Shown one piece after another: positions 1 through 7,694 of a stretch of DNA of 28,678 bases. The notes beneath the pieces are model-generated. The model was not told the origin of the DNA. It saw only the letters and a list, made by a program, of their open reading frames with translations, and ran no database searches. Every line of letters begins with the position of its first letter. Within the stretch, counting starts at the first letter, position 1. Location of the stretch: NCBI GenBank assembly GCA_038133505.1, contig JAYPTI010000020.1:1-28678 (forward strand). The letters run 5' to 3'. The position numbers and the translations under genes are program-made. Origin of the DNA: JAYQUR01 sp038133505. Lineage in GTDB: Bacteria; Pseudomonadota; Alphaproteobacteria; MPNO01; UBA830.

Positions 1-2
1 CG

Positions 3-1934
3 GCGCGGGCCGGCGTGTCCGGCGTGCGAGTCCGCCACACCGCGCACCGCCGTGGCCAGGGCGGCCGGGTCGAGGTCTGGCCGCCGGTCCTGCCCGAAAA
101 ACGCGAGGCGCCGTCTCCGTGGACGAACCCGGACGAGCTCGGCGGCGAGGAGACGCCGGCGGCGCGTCTCGCGCAGGCGATCGCCGGGCGGATCGAGAGC
201 TGGCTCGCATCGGGCGAAATGCTGGAGAGCGCCGGCCGGCCGGTGCGCCCCGGCGACATCATGGTTCTCGTCCGCCGGCGGACCGATTTCGTCGACGCGC
301 TGATCCGCGAGCTCAAGCGGCGTCGGATCGAGGTGGCGGGACTCGACCGCATGGTGCTGACCGACCAGCTCGCCGTTCGCGACCTGATCGCGCTCGGCGA
401 TTTCGCGCTCATGCCGCAGGACGATCTCAATCTCGCCGCGATCCTCAAGGGACCGCTGTTCGGATTCGACGAGGAGGCGTTGTTCTCCGTGTGCAACGGC
501 AGGGACGGCACGGTCTGGCAATCGCTGCGCGTCCGGGCCGGGACGGACGAGCAGTGCGCCGACGCGGTCGCGCGCCTGTCCGAGATTCTCGCCCGCGCCG
601 ACATGACGCCGCCTTACGAGTTCTTCGCGCACATCCTCGGGCCGATGCTGGGACGGGCGCGCATCCTCGCCCGGCTACGAGAGGAGGCGAACGATCCTAT
701 CGACGAATTTCTCGCGCTCGCGCTCGCGTTCGAGACGGCGCACCCGCCGTCACTGCAGGGCTTCCTCCGCTGGCTCGCGGAAGGGCAGGCGGAGATCAAG
801 CGCGACCTCGATCAGGGCGTCCGCGACGAGGTCCGCATCATGACGGTTCATGGCGCAAAGGGGCTGCAGGCCCCTATCGTCTTTCTCGCCGACACCATGC
901 AGACGCCGCAGCCGGCGCGCGGCCTCCTTTGGGACGACGGCTCCGATCGCGATGCGCCGGACCTGCTCCTCTGGCCGCCGCGGTCGCGAACGCGCGAGGA
1001 AGTGGCCGGCCGTCTGTATGCACGGGAGCGCGCCCGGCAGGACGAGGAATACCGCCGGCTGCTCTACGTCGCGATGACGCGGGCGGAGGACCGGCTCTAC
1101 GTGGCGGGCTACGGCACGCGAAACGCGGCTCCCGCGGGGTCGTGGCACAATCTCGTGCGAGACGGGCTGGGCGCGGTCGCCGACATCTTCGATTTCGATG
1201 CCGGCGGATTTGCGACCGCCGATCCCTGGAGCGGCGAGGGGCTGGTCCTGTCGAACCCCCATACCTTTGCCGGCGAGCAGGCGGCGGGGTCCGAACCGGC
1301 GGATGCCGCAGTGCTGCCGCTGCCCGACTGGTCGCGGATTCCGACGCCCGAAGAGCCGGAGCCATCGCGGCCGCTCGCGCCGTCGCGGCCGGTTTCCGCC
1401 GAACCGGCGACACGCTCGCCGCTCGGCGAGGACGGCGGTGCCGGATTCCGTCGCGGACTGCTCGTTCATCGCCTGCTGCAGACCCTTCCGGATCTCCCGG
1501 CGGCACGCCGCGAGGCGTCGGCGCGGGCCTTTTTGGCGCGGCCGGTCCACGAACTCGCGGCCGACGAGATCGACGCGCTCGTCGCCGAGACCTTCGGGGT
1601 CCTCGACCATCCGGAGTGCGCGGCGCTGTTCGGGCCGGGATCGCGCGCCGAGGTGCCGGTCGCCGGCGTCGTCGGCGGGACCGCCATATCGGGCCGGATC
1701 GACCGGCTTCTGGTGACGCCCGAGACGGTGCGACTCCTCGATTTCAAGACGAATCGTCCGCCGCCGGTGCGCGTAGAGGACGTCCCGGCGATCTATCTGC
1801 GCCAGATGGCTGCCTATCGTGCGTTGCTATCGGAAATATATGAAAATCAACGCGTTGAGTGCGCCCTGTTGTGGACCGACGGGCCCCGCCTGATGTCGCT
1901 GGATGCACAGGTGCTGGATGCCCATGCGCCTTGA
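3..1934 (+). CDS. addA: Double-strand break repair helicase-nuclease AddA, C-terminal part (5' truncated by window edge)
   Basis: This is the last ~640 residues of the AddA subunit of the AddAB helicase-nuclease, which processes broken DNA ends and loads RecA. The frame is open from base 3, so the true start lies outside the window. Visible UvrD-family motifs are VRIMTVHGAKGLQ (near 830-868, motif V) and LLYVAMTRAEDRL (near 1060-1098, motif VI). The C-terminal RecB-like nuclease domain follows: a conserved His in GLLVHRLLQ (near 1459-1485), SGRIDRLL (near 1689-1712) and LLDFKTN (near 1735-1755), which carry the metal-binding Asp and catalytic Lys. The nuclease domain therefore looks intact. 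trxA follows 160 bp downstream, a gene order common in alphaproteobacteria. Identity is clear; only the extent is limited. Confidence 0.95.
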   Translation, partial: ARAGVSGVRVRHTAHRRGQGGRVEVWPPVLPEKREAPSPWTNPDELGGEETPAARLAQAIAGRIESWLASGEMLESAGRPVRPGDIMVLVRRRTDFVDALIRELKRRRIEVAGLDRMVLTDQLAVRDLIALGDFALMPQDDLNLAAILKGPLFGFDEEALFSVCNGRDGTVWQSLRVRAGTDEQCADAVARLSEILARADMTPPYEFFAHILGPMLGRARILARLREEANDPIDEFLALALAFETAHPPSLQGFLRWLAEGQAEIKRDLDQGVRDEVRIMTVHGAKGLQAPIVFLADTMQTPQPARGLLWDDGSDRDAPDLLLWPPRSRTREEVAGRLYARERARQDEEYRRLLYVAMTRAEDRLYVAGYGTRNAAPAGSWHNLVRDGLGAVADIFDFDAGGFATADPWSGEGLVLSNPHTFAGEQAAGSEPADAAVLPLPDWSRIPTPEEPEPSRPLAPSRPVSAEPATRSPLGEDGGAGFRRGLLVHRLLQTLPDLPAARREASARAFLARPVHELAADEIDALVAETFGVLDHPECAALFGPGSRAEVPVAGVVGGTAISGRIDRLLVTPETVRLLDFKTNRPPPVRVEDVPAIYLRQMAAYRALLSEIYENQRVECALLWTDGPRLMSLDAQVLDAHAP

Positions 1935-1959
1935 TTCCTGCCGAGGGCGGACCTAGATT
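1931..1959 (+). promoter_or_regulatory. Candidate sigma-70 promoter for trxA
   Basis: TTGATT at 1931-1936 and TAGATT at 1954-1959 are separated by 17 bp and each match the consensus hexamers at 4 of 6 positions. The -35 element overlaps the addA stop codon. It would give trxA a leader of about 130 nt. This is inferred from pattern only; a second A/T-rich hexamer, TATAAG at 1964-1969, lies just downstream but lacks a well-spaced -35. Confidence 0.35.
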
Positions 1960-2094
1960 CAACTATAAGAACGGGTGCCGGGAGGGACGGCACGGGTGGC
2001 CTGCAGGCCGCCCCGAAATTCAGGAATCTCGGGTAACGACACCGCCCTGTATTCGGCGGGTGCCGGACACCGGGGATCAAACAGAGGAACGATA

Positions 2095-2415
2095 ATGGCG
2101 AGCAAACCTGTATCCGACGACACATTCGAAACGGAAGTCCTCGGGGCCGACGGTCCCGTGCTGGTCGATTTCTGGGCCGAATGGTGCGGCCCCTGCAAAC
2201 AGATCGGGCCGTCGCTCGAGGAAATCTCCGAGGAGATGGGCGAGAAGATCACGGTCGCGAAGATCAACATCGACGACAATCCGATGACGCCGTCGAAGTA
2301 CGGCGTGCGCGGTATTCCCACGCTGATGCTGTTCAAGGGCGGCGAGGTTGCGGCGACCAAGGTCGGCGCGCTGCCGAAGGGCAAGCTGGTCGAATGGATT
2401 CAGGAATCGGTCTGA
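2095..2415 (+). CDS. trxA: Thioredoxin
   Basis: Encodes a 106-residue cytoplasmic thioredoxin, the general protein disulfide reductase regenerated by thioredoxin reductase. The active site WCGPC is at residues 30-34, the buried Asp is in the VDFWAEW segment, and the cis-proline is P74 in GIPT. Length is standard for TrxA. The frame is open upstream to 1975, but the ATG at 2095 is chosen because it gives the usual TrxA N-terminus and is preceded by AGAGGA at 2083-2088. It follows addA in the same direction and ends in a strong terminator, so it is probably the last gene of its transcript, with a possible promoter of its own in the 160-bp gap. Confidence 0.97.
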   Translation: MASKPVSDDTFETEVLGADGPVLVDFWAEWCGPCKQIGPSLEEISEEMGEKITVAKINIDDNPMTPSKYGVRGIPTLMLFKGGEVAATKVGALPKGKLVEWIQESV

Positions 2416-2436
2416 CCGTTTCCGTATCTGAATGCG

Positions 2437-2466
2437 AAAGGCCCCGCCATTCGGCGGGGCCTTTTT
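2437..2466 (+). terminator. Rho-independent terminator after trxA, possibly bidirectional
   Basis: A perfect 12-bp stem (arms 2437-2448 and 2453-2464, sequence AAAGGCCCCGCC and its complement) with an ATTC loop runs into TTTTT. It lies 21 bp after the trxA stop and 40 bp from the stop of the convergent amidohydrolase gene. The A-rich left arm gives a short T run on the minus strand, so it may also stop transcripts of the amidohydrolase gene. Confidence 0.92.
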
Positions 2467-2505
2467 CGTTTTCGGGCGCGGCACGGCTCCGCACTGGCGA
2501 AATGC

Positions 2506-3348
2506 TCAGAGCCCGAGAATTCTCTCGGCGTTGCCGTGGAAGATCTTCTCCATCACCTCGGGCTTGTAGCCGAGCTCGTCCCATTCCCGGAAGATGCGCT
2601 CGTAGGGCAGGCTCGGATAGTCGCTGCCGAACATCACCTTGTCCTGCAGGCGCGCGCGGATATCGACCTTGAGCTGGGCCGGGAAGTATTTCGGCGCCCA
2701 GCCCGACATCTCCCAGAACACGTTGCCCTTGTGAAGCGCGACCGCCGTCATCTCGTCGACCCACGGCCAGCCCGGGTGCGCGGCGACGATGGTGAGGTTC
2801 GGGAAGTCGGCGGCGAGTTCGTCGATGGCGGCGGGGTGGGCATGGCGAATCTTGGCGCCGAGGCCGCCCGGCAGACCGGCGCCCATGCCGGTCGTGCCCA
2901 CATCGATCATCACCGGCGCCTTCAGGGCCGAGATCGTTTCGAACAGCGGATAGAACCGCCGGTCGTCGACCGAGAAATGCCCCATGATCGGATGGAAGTG
3001 GAAACCGAGCATGCCGTGCACCTCGATCGCTTCCCTGGCTTCGCGGATCGCGACCTCGCCTTTGAAGGGATCGACTGCGCCCCATGCCTGGATGACGCGG
3101 TCGGGGTGGCGCTTCCACATGCCGGCGACGTACTCGTTGGAGCAGGGCGGCGTGTCGACCGTCGTCTCGAGATCGAGCGCGACGAGTACCGCCTCGACGC
3201 CGGCCTCGGTGAACTCGGCGATCACCTCGTCCTCTTCCTTGGCCTTCCACTCGCGGTCCCAGTATTCCGCAAGGGCCTTCACGTACGGGCCCTGGCAGTC
3301 GATCCACGGCTGGGTGTTCGGATAGCAATGAAGGTCGATGATGCGCAT
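2506..3348 (-). CDS. Amidohydrolase-2 (ACMSD-like) family protein, divergent from tetR
   Basis: A 280-residue TIM-barrel protein of the amidohydrolase_2 family, which includes decarboxylases of hydroxybenzoates and hydrolases of aromatic intermediates. Visible motifs are IDLHCY (D5, H7), GFHFHP (H117, H119), PVMIDVGTTG (D149), AAHPGWPW (H191) and FGSDYP (D243), followed by the usual C-terminal HGNAERIL. Two positions are unusual: the common HxH is HCY, and the usual PVxxHxG histidine is Asp149. The ATG at 3348 is chosen because GGGGGAGCGAGCC precedes it and the family's N-terminus starts there; the frame stays open upstream across the operator. It is divergent from tetR with a perfect palindrome between them, so it is probably controlled by that regulator. 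Substrate unknown; a hydrolase of an aryl-CoA intermediate is one alternative to a decarboxylase. Confidence 0.8.
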   Translation of the reverse strand: MRIIDLHCYPNTQPWIDCQGPYVKALAEYWDREWKAKEEDEVIAEFTEAGVEAVLVALDLETTVDTPPCSNEYVAGMWKRHPDRVIQAWGAVDPFKGEVAIREAREAIEVHGMLGFHFHPIMGHFSVDDRRFYPLFETISALKAPVMIDVGTTGMGAGLPGGLGAKIRHAHPAAIDELAADFPNLTIVAAHPGWPWVDEMTAVALHKGNVFWEMSGWAPKYFPAQLKVDIRARLQDKVMFGSDYPSLPYERIFREWDELGYKPEVMEKIFHGNAERILGL

Positions 3349-3386
3349 GGCTCGCTCCCCCGGAAATCCTATTCTGTTACCTGCCA

Positions 3387-3408
3387 ATAAATGAACATGT
3401 TCATTTAT
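3387..3408. promoter_or_regulatory. 22-bp perfect palindrome, probable TetR operator 1
   Basis: A perfect inverted repeat centred between 3397 and 3398, with the core TGAACATGTTCA at 3392-3403. It lies in the 118-bp region between the divergent amidohydrolase (start 3348) and tetR (start 3467), where it could repress both. The same 12-bp core recurs once, at 4126-4137 ahead of the SDR gene. Position and symmetry fit a TetR-family dimer site; binding itself is inferred. Confidence 0.8.
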
Positions 3409-3466
3409 GCAAGCGAAGTCGCTACACTCCACGGAGGAAACAGCACAGGGGAGCGTAGCCGAAACG

Positions 3467-4117
3467 ATGGCGGATACGGATATACCGGACAGCGACGCGA
3501 CGGTCGGGCAGCGGGAACGCAACAAGGCGGAAAAGCGCCACCGTATCGAAGAAGCCGCGCTCGCCCTGTTCCGGGAGAAGGGCTATGACGGCACGACGAC
3601 GCGGGAAATTGCGCGCCGGGCGGGTGTGGCCCTCGGCACGTTGTTCACCTACGCCTCCGACAAGCGAGACCTGCTGTTCCTCGTCTATAACGACCGGCAG
3701 GACGCGCTGCGCCGCGATGCCTTCGGCTCGATTCCCGAGGACGCGCCGTTCGCCGATCAGATCGTCGCCCTCTTCGGTCCGTTCTACACGCACTTCGCCA
3801 AGGAGCCCGGTTTTACCCGCGACCTGCTGCGCGAACTGACATTCTATACCGACGGCGTACAGGCCCCGCGGTTCCAGGAAGGCCGGCTCTCCATCGTCGC
3901 GCGTATTCGCGAGCTGGTCGAAGACGCCGTCGCGGACGGCCGGTTGTCGACGCCGGAAGACCCCCGGTTGATCGCGGAGATGATCTTCGGGCTTTACCAG
4001 TCCGAGCTTCGGCGCTGGCTCGCCGGCGACAAGCCGTCGAAGCCCGGCGGCCTCGCCGCTTTGCGGCGCGTGCTCGATATCCTGATCGCCGGGCTCGGCC
4101 CGCGCGACGCGGATTGA
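3467..4117 (+). CDS. TetR/AcrR-family transcriptional regulator
   Basis: A 216-residue repressor-type protein. The N-terminal DNA-binding domain runs from about residue 22 to 72, with the helix-turn-helix in TTREIARRAGVALGTLFTY (about 44-62) and the usual following DKRDLL segment. The remaining ~145 residues form the helical ligand-binding domain, which shows no family-specific motif. An upstream ATG at 3407 is in frame but lies inside the operator palindrome, so the ATG at 3467, with GGGGAG about 15 bp upstream, is preferred. Palindromes on both sides of the gene suggest that it represses itself, the divergent amidohydrolase and the downstream SDR-ligase operon. The inducer is probably a substrate or CoA ester of that pathway, which is inference. 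Confidence 0.9.
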   Translation: MADTDIPDSDATVGQRERNKAEKRHRIEEAALALFREKGYDGTTTREIARRAGVALGTLFTYASDKRDLLFLVYNDRQDALRRDAFGSIPEDAPFADQIVALFGPFYTHFAKEPGFTRDLLRELTFYTDGVQAPRFQEGRLSIVARIRELVEDAVADGRLSTPEDPRLIAEMIFGLYQSELRRWLAGDKPSKPGGLAALRRVLDILIAGLGPRDAD

Positions 4118-4144
4118 CAAAATAATGAACATGTTCAATTTTAT
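4114..4144 (+). promoter_or_regulatory. Candidate promoter of the SDR-ligase operon with operator 2 in its spacer
   Basis: A consensus -35 TTGACA is at 4114-4119 and overlaps the tetR stop codon. A weaker -10, TTTTAT, is at 4139-4144 with a 19-bp spacer. The palindrome TGAACATGTTCA (4126-4137) fills the spacer, with partly symmetrical A/T flanks. A bound TetR dimer would block RNA polymerase. The -35 and palindrome are plain to see; the -10 choice is uncertain. Confidence 0.65.
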
Positions 4145-4210
4145 GTCGAACAGGAAAATTACCTCCGGACGGGGCGTTCGGCAGGGAAGATAAAAGGGGG
4201 AAGACAACAC

Positions 4211-4981
4211 ATGGCTACATCCGAAAAACGCTTGGCGCTCGTTACAGGCGCGTCGACCGGCATCGGCCGCGCCGAGGCGGTCGTACTGGCAAAGGCGGGC
4301 TACAACGTCGCGATCAACTATGCGCGAAGCGCGGCCGAGGCCGAAAAGACGGCCGCTCTCTGCGAGGAGGCGGGCGCCGAGACGCTGCTGATCCAGGCGG
4401 ACGTCGCGACGGAAGCGGACGTGATCGCCATGATCGACGCCATCCGGGAAAAATTCGGCCGGCTCGACGTGCTGTGCAACAACGCCGGCACGACGACTGA
4501 GGGTCTGGCGTGGCAGTTCGAGCAGATCGAGGTCGAGGACTGGGACCGCGTGTTCGGCGTCAACGTCCGCGGCGTGTTCCTCGTCACCAAGCATGCGGCG
4601 CCGCTGCTGAAGGCGTCGGACGACGCCTGCATCGTCAATACGAACTCCATCGTCGGCGCGCGGCCAGGCCCGCAGGCGTTGCCCTATTCGGTCAGCAAGG
4701 GCGCGCTCTGGACGATGACGAAAGCCCTGGCAGGCGCCCTCGGCCGGTCCGGCGTCCGCGTCAACGGCGTCGCGCCCGGCTGGATGGAAGGCGACTGGAT
4801 GGAGCGCATGCTCGGCGACAATTACGACAAGCTGATGGGTGCGCGGGCCAAGCAGACGCCGCTCCAGCGCGTCGTCAACGCGGAAGACGTCGCCGAGACC
4901 GTCATGACGCTGGTCGACGGTAACAAGGCCGTCAGCGGCGTGATTATCGTTGTCGACGGCGGCTTCGCCTCGGTAACCTGA
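4211..4981 (+). CDS. Short-chain dehydrogenase/reductase (SDR)
   Basis: A 256-residue classical SDR that should use NAD(P)H to oxidise or reduce an alcohol/ketone. Cofactor motif TGASTGIG is at residues 12-19, NNAG at 90-93, the catalytic Asn in GVNV at 118, Ser146, and YSVSK giving Tyr159 and Lys163. The C-terminal SGVIIVVDGG is typical. All tetrad residues are present, so it should be active. GGGGGA about 10 bp ahead supports the ATG at 4211. It is the first gene after the operator-bearing promoter, and the ligase gene follows after 22 bp, so these two are almost certainly co-transcribed. Substrate unknown; FabG-like annotation would be less fitting given the catabolic neighbourhood. Confidence 0.92.
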   Translation: MATSEKRLALVTGASTGIGRAEAVVLAKAGYNVAINYARSAAEAEKTAALCEEAGAETLLIQADVATEADVIAMIDAIREKFGRLDVLCNNAGTTTEGLAWQFEQIEVEDWDRVFGVNVRGVFLVTKHAAPLLKASDDACIVNTNSIVGARPGPQALPYSVSKGALWTMTKALAGALGRSGVRVNGVAPGWMEGDWMERMLGDNYDKLMGARAKQTPLQRVVNAEDVAETVMTLVDGNKAVSGVIIVVDGGFASVT

Positions 4982-5003
4982 GAACAATACAAGGGAGAAC
5001 GTC

Positions 5004-6653
5004 ATGCTGGAGGGAGTCGTCCGCTTCCCGCCCGAATTTGCGCAGAAATACCGCGAGAAGGGCTACTGGGAAGACCTTACCATCGCCTCGCATTTCGCGG
5101 ACTGGTTCGCGGAATACGCGGATCGCACCGCGATCATCGACGGCGACAAGACCGCCACCTACCGCGAGGTCGACGAGCGCTCGACGCGCGTCGCGCTGAA
5201 CCTGCTCGACCTCGGCTTCAAGCCGCTCGACCGGGTCGTGGTCTGCCTGCCGAACGTCATCGAGTTCGCCTATCTCTATTTCGCGTTCCAGAAGATCGGG
5301 GTCATTCCGATCATGGCGCTGCCCACCCACCGCTATCTCGAGGTCAGCCAGTTCGTCGAGATTTCCCAGGCCAAGGCCTGCTTCGTGCCCGCCAAGGCGC
5401 GCGACTATTCCTTCACGGACCTGGTGACCCGGCTGCGCGAGGAACAGGACTGTCTCGAGATGGGGATCGTCTACGGCCCGCCGCAGGAAGGTTTCATGAC
5501 GATCGACGAGCTGCTCGAGAACGAGCCGGCGGCGACGCAGGCCGACATCGACGTGATCGAGATCGACCCCGAGGACCCGGCCGTTTTCCAGCTCTCCGGC
5601 GGCACGACGGGCATACCGAAGCTGATCCCGCGCAGCCACAACGACTATATCTGCAACACCAAGTATGCCGTTGCGGCGACCGAGACCGGTCCCGACAAGG
5701 TGCTGCTCGACATCCTGCCCATCGGCCACAACCTGCCACTCGCCTGTCCGGGCATGCAGGGCTTCATGATGACGGGCGGCACGGTGGTGTTCGCCCAGTC
5801 CACCCGTGGCGAGGTCCTGTTCCCGCTGATCGAGAAGCACAAGGTCACGCACGTCCATTGCGTGCCGGCGCTGCTGATCCGCTGGATCCACGATCCCGTC
5901 TTCGGCGACTACGACCTGACGTCGCTGGAATACATCCAGTCGGGCGGACAGCGCCTGCAGCCGGAAGTGCGCAAGCGCACCTACGAGCTGCTGCCGCAGG
6001 TGTTCGTGCAGGAGAATTTCGGCATGGCGGAGGGCATGCTGTTCTTCGCCCAGAAGCACCACGAGGAATCGGTGCGGATGGAAACGGTCGGGTTTCCCGT
6101 GAGCGACGACGACGAGGTGATGCTGCTCGACGAGGAGGACAAGGTCGTCCCGTTCGGCGAAGTCGGCGAGCTGTGCTGCCGCGGGCCCTATACGCTGCGC
6201 GGCTATTTCGGCTCGCCCGAGCATAACGAGCGCGCGTTTACTCCGGACGGCTTCTACCGGACCGGCGACCTGATGCGCCAGCACCCGTCGGGCGCCTATC
6301 TGGTCGAGGGCCGCAAAAAGGATCTGATCAACCGCGGCGGCGAGAAGATCTCCGCCGAGGAGATCGAGAACCTGATCCTGCGGCATCCCGCGGTGAAGAA
6401 CATCGCCTGCATCGCCATGCCGGACGCGATCCTCGGCGAGAAGATGTGCGCCTGCGTCATCCCCGTCGAAGGCAAATCGCTGACGCTGGAGGAGCTGATC
6501 GCACATCTCGAAAGCTTCGAGCTGGCGCGTTTCAAGCTGCCCGAGCGTCTCGAGCTGATGGACGATTTTCCGCTGTCGCCCTTCGGCAAGGTTTCCAAGA
6601 AGACGCTGGTCGAGGATATTACCGCCAAGCTGGAGGCTGAGGCGGCCGGCTGA
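5004..6653 (+). CDS. EntE/DhbE-like aryl-acid AMP ligase or aryl-CoA ligase
   Basis: A 549-residue ANL-superfamily adenylating enzyme that activates a carboxylic acid as an acyl-AMP. The phosphate loop SGGTTGIPK is at residues 198-206 inside a stretch (FQLSGGTTGIPKLIPRSHND) very like that of 2,3-dihydroxybenzoate- and salicylate-AMP ligases. FGMAEG is the A5-type motif, YRTGDL is at 418-423 (ribose-binding D422), GRKKDLINRGGEKIS is the hinge/A8 region, and the catalytic lysine is K529 in PFGKVSKK. Length matches EntE/DhbE/YbtE. No aryl carrier protein, isochorismatase or NRPS gene is in the window, so transfer to CoA for catabolism is more likely than siderophore synthesis; that is inference. 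It follows the SDR by 22 bp with GGGAG ahead of the ATG. Confidence 0.9.
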   Translation: MLEGVVRFPPEFAQKYREKGYWEDLTIASHFADWFAEYADRTAIIDGDKTATYREVDERSTRVALNLLDLGFKPLDRVVVCLPNVIEFAYLYFAFQKIGVIPIMALPTHRYLEVSQFVEISQAKACFVPAKARDYSFTDLVTRLREEQDCLEMGIVYGPPQEGFMTIDELLENEPAATQADIDVIEIDPEDPAVFQLSGGTTGIPKLIPRSHNDYICNTKYAVAATETGPDKVLLDILPIGHNLPLACPGMQGFMMTGGTVVFAQSTRGEVLFPLIEKHKVTHVHCVPALLIRWIHDPVFGDYDLTSLEYIQSGGQRLQPEVRKRTYELLPQVFVQENFGMAEGMLFFAQKHHEESVRMETVGFPVSDDDEVMLLDEEDKVVPFGEVGELCCRGPYTLRGYFGSPEHNERAFTPDGFYRTGDLMRQHPSGAYLVEGRKKDLINRGGEKISAEEIENLILRHPAVKNIACIAMPDAILGEKMCACVIPVEGKSLTLEELIAHLESFELARFKLPERLELMDDFPLSPFGKVSKKTLVEDITAKLEAEAAG

Positions 6654-6716
6654 CGAAAACTGAACGGGACGGAGCGCGCGGCTGAACCGCGGCCCGCATA
6701 AGGGAAGGAAGATTTC

Positions 6717-7685
6717 ATGGCGACCAAGGACGGGCTCGAAATCATCGCGCTCGAAGAGCACTACTGGGACCCGGTGGTCACCGACACCTTCAGCGGCCGC
6801 AACGCCACCCGGCGCGGCCCGCTGCTCGACCGGCTCTACGATCTCGGCGAGTTGCGCCTGAAGGAAATGGACGCGGTCGGTGTCGACATCCAGGTTCTCA
6901 GCCACGGCGCGCCGTCGACCCAGCGGCTCGATGCCGAGCAAGGCCCGGCAATCGCGAAACAGGCGAACGACAATCTCCACGCCACTTGCCAGGCGAACCC
7001 GGACCGGTTCAAGGCGTTCGCCGCGCTGCCGACGGCGAATCCCGAGGCCGCCGCGGACGAGCTTGAGCGCTGCGTCACCGAGCTCGGCTTCACCGGTGCG
7101 ATGATCCATGGCCTCACCAACGGGGAGTTCAACGACGGCAAGCCCTACTGGCCGATCTATGCGCGCGCCGAGAAGCTCGACGTGCCGATCTACATGCATC
7201 CCGGCTATCCGCACCCGAACGTGATCGAGACCTACTACAAGGACTATCTCGACGATTACCCGGCGTTCGCGACCGCAGGCTGGGGCTATACGGTGGAGAC
7301 GGCGACGCAGGCGATCCGGCTGGTCCTGTCCGGCGTGTTCGAGGAGCATCCGGGCCTCCAGGTCATCCTCGGCCATATGGGCGAGACGCTGCCGTTCCTG
7401 CTGTGGCGCGTGAACCAGGCGCTGTCCCGGCCGGAAAACGCCGGCGGCCGGTCGTTCCGCGACACGTTCGAATCCCACTTCCACATCACGACCAGCGGCA
7501 ATTTCTCCAACCCGGCGCTGCTCTGCACCGTGCAGGAGATGGGAGTGGACCGGATCATGTTCTCGATCGACTACCCGTTCGTCGAGAACAAGCCCGGCGT
7601 CGACTGGATCGATCATATTCCGCTGTCGAAAGCCGACGTGGCGAAGATTCTGCACGGCAACGTCCGCCGTCTGCTCAAGTTCTAG
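6717..7685 (+). CDS. Amidohydrolase of the gamma-resorcylate/2,3-dihydroxybenzoate decarboxylase type
   Basis: A 322-residue amidohydrolase_2 protein. Its motifs match the ACMSD/gamma-resorcylate decarboxylase group: IALEEHYW (E13, H15 as the N-terminal metal ligands), YMHPGYP (H161), LGHMGE (H220) and FSIDYPF (D285, catalytic Asp). The segments EKLDVPIYMHPG and RLVLSGVFEEHPG also closely follow that group. Such enzymes reversibly decarboxylate hydroxybenzoates without a redox cofactor, using a divalent metal. AAGGGAAGGAAG precedes the ATG at 6717. It lies 63 bp after the ligase and its stop codon overlaps the ribosome-binding site of the next gene, so it belongs to the same operon. Decarboxylase activity is the likeliest role, but hydrolases share this fold. 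Confidence 0.85.
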   Translation: MATKDGLEIIALEEHYWDPVVTDTFSGRNATRRGPLLDRLYDLGELRLKEMDAVGVDIQVLSHGAPSTQRLDAEQGPAIAKQANDNLHATCQANPDRFKAFAALPTANPEAAADELERCVTELGFTGAMIHGLTNGEFNDGKPYWPIYARAEKLDVPIYMHPGYPHPNVIETYYKDYLDDYPAFATAGWGYTVETATQAIRLVLSGVFEEHPGLQVILGHMGETLPFLLWRVNQALSRPENAGGRSFRDTFESHFHITTSGNFSNPALLCTVQEMGVDRIMFSIDYPFVENKPGVDWIDHIPLSKADVAKILHGNVRRLLKF

Positions 7686-7694
7686 GAGGAGCGC

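Noticed and set aside
3407..3466. An earlier in-frame ATG for tetR at 3407.
   Set aside because: It lies inside the operator palindrome and has no suitable ribosome-binding site; the added 20 residues precede the normal TetR N-terminus.
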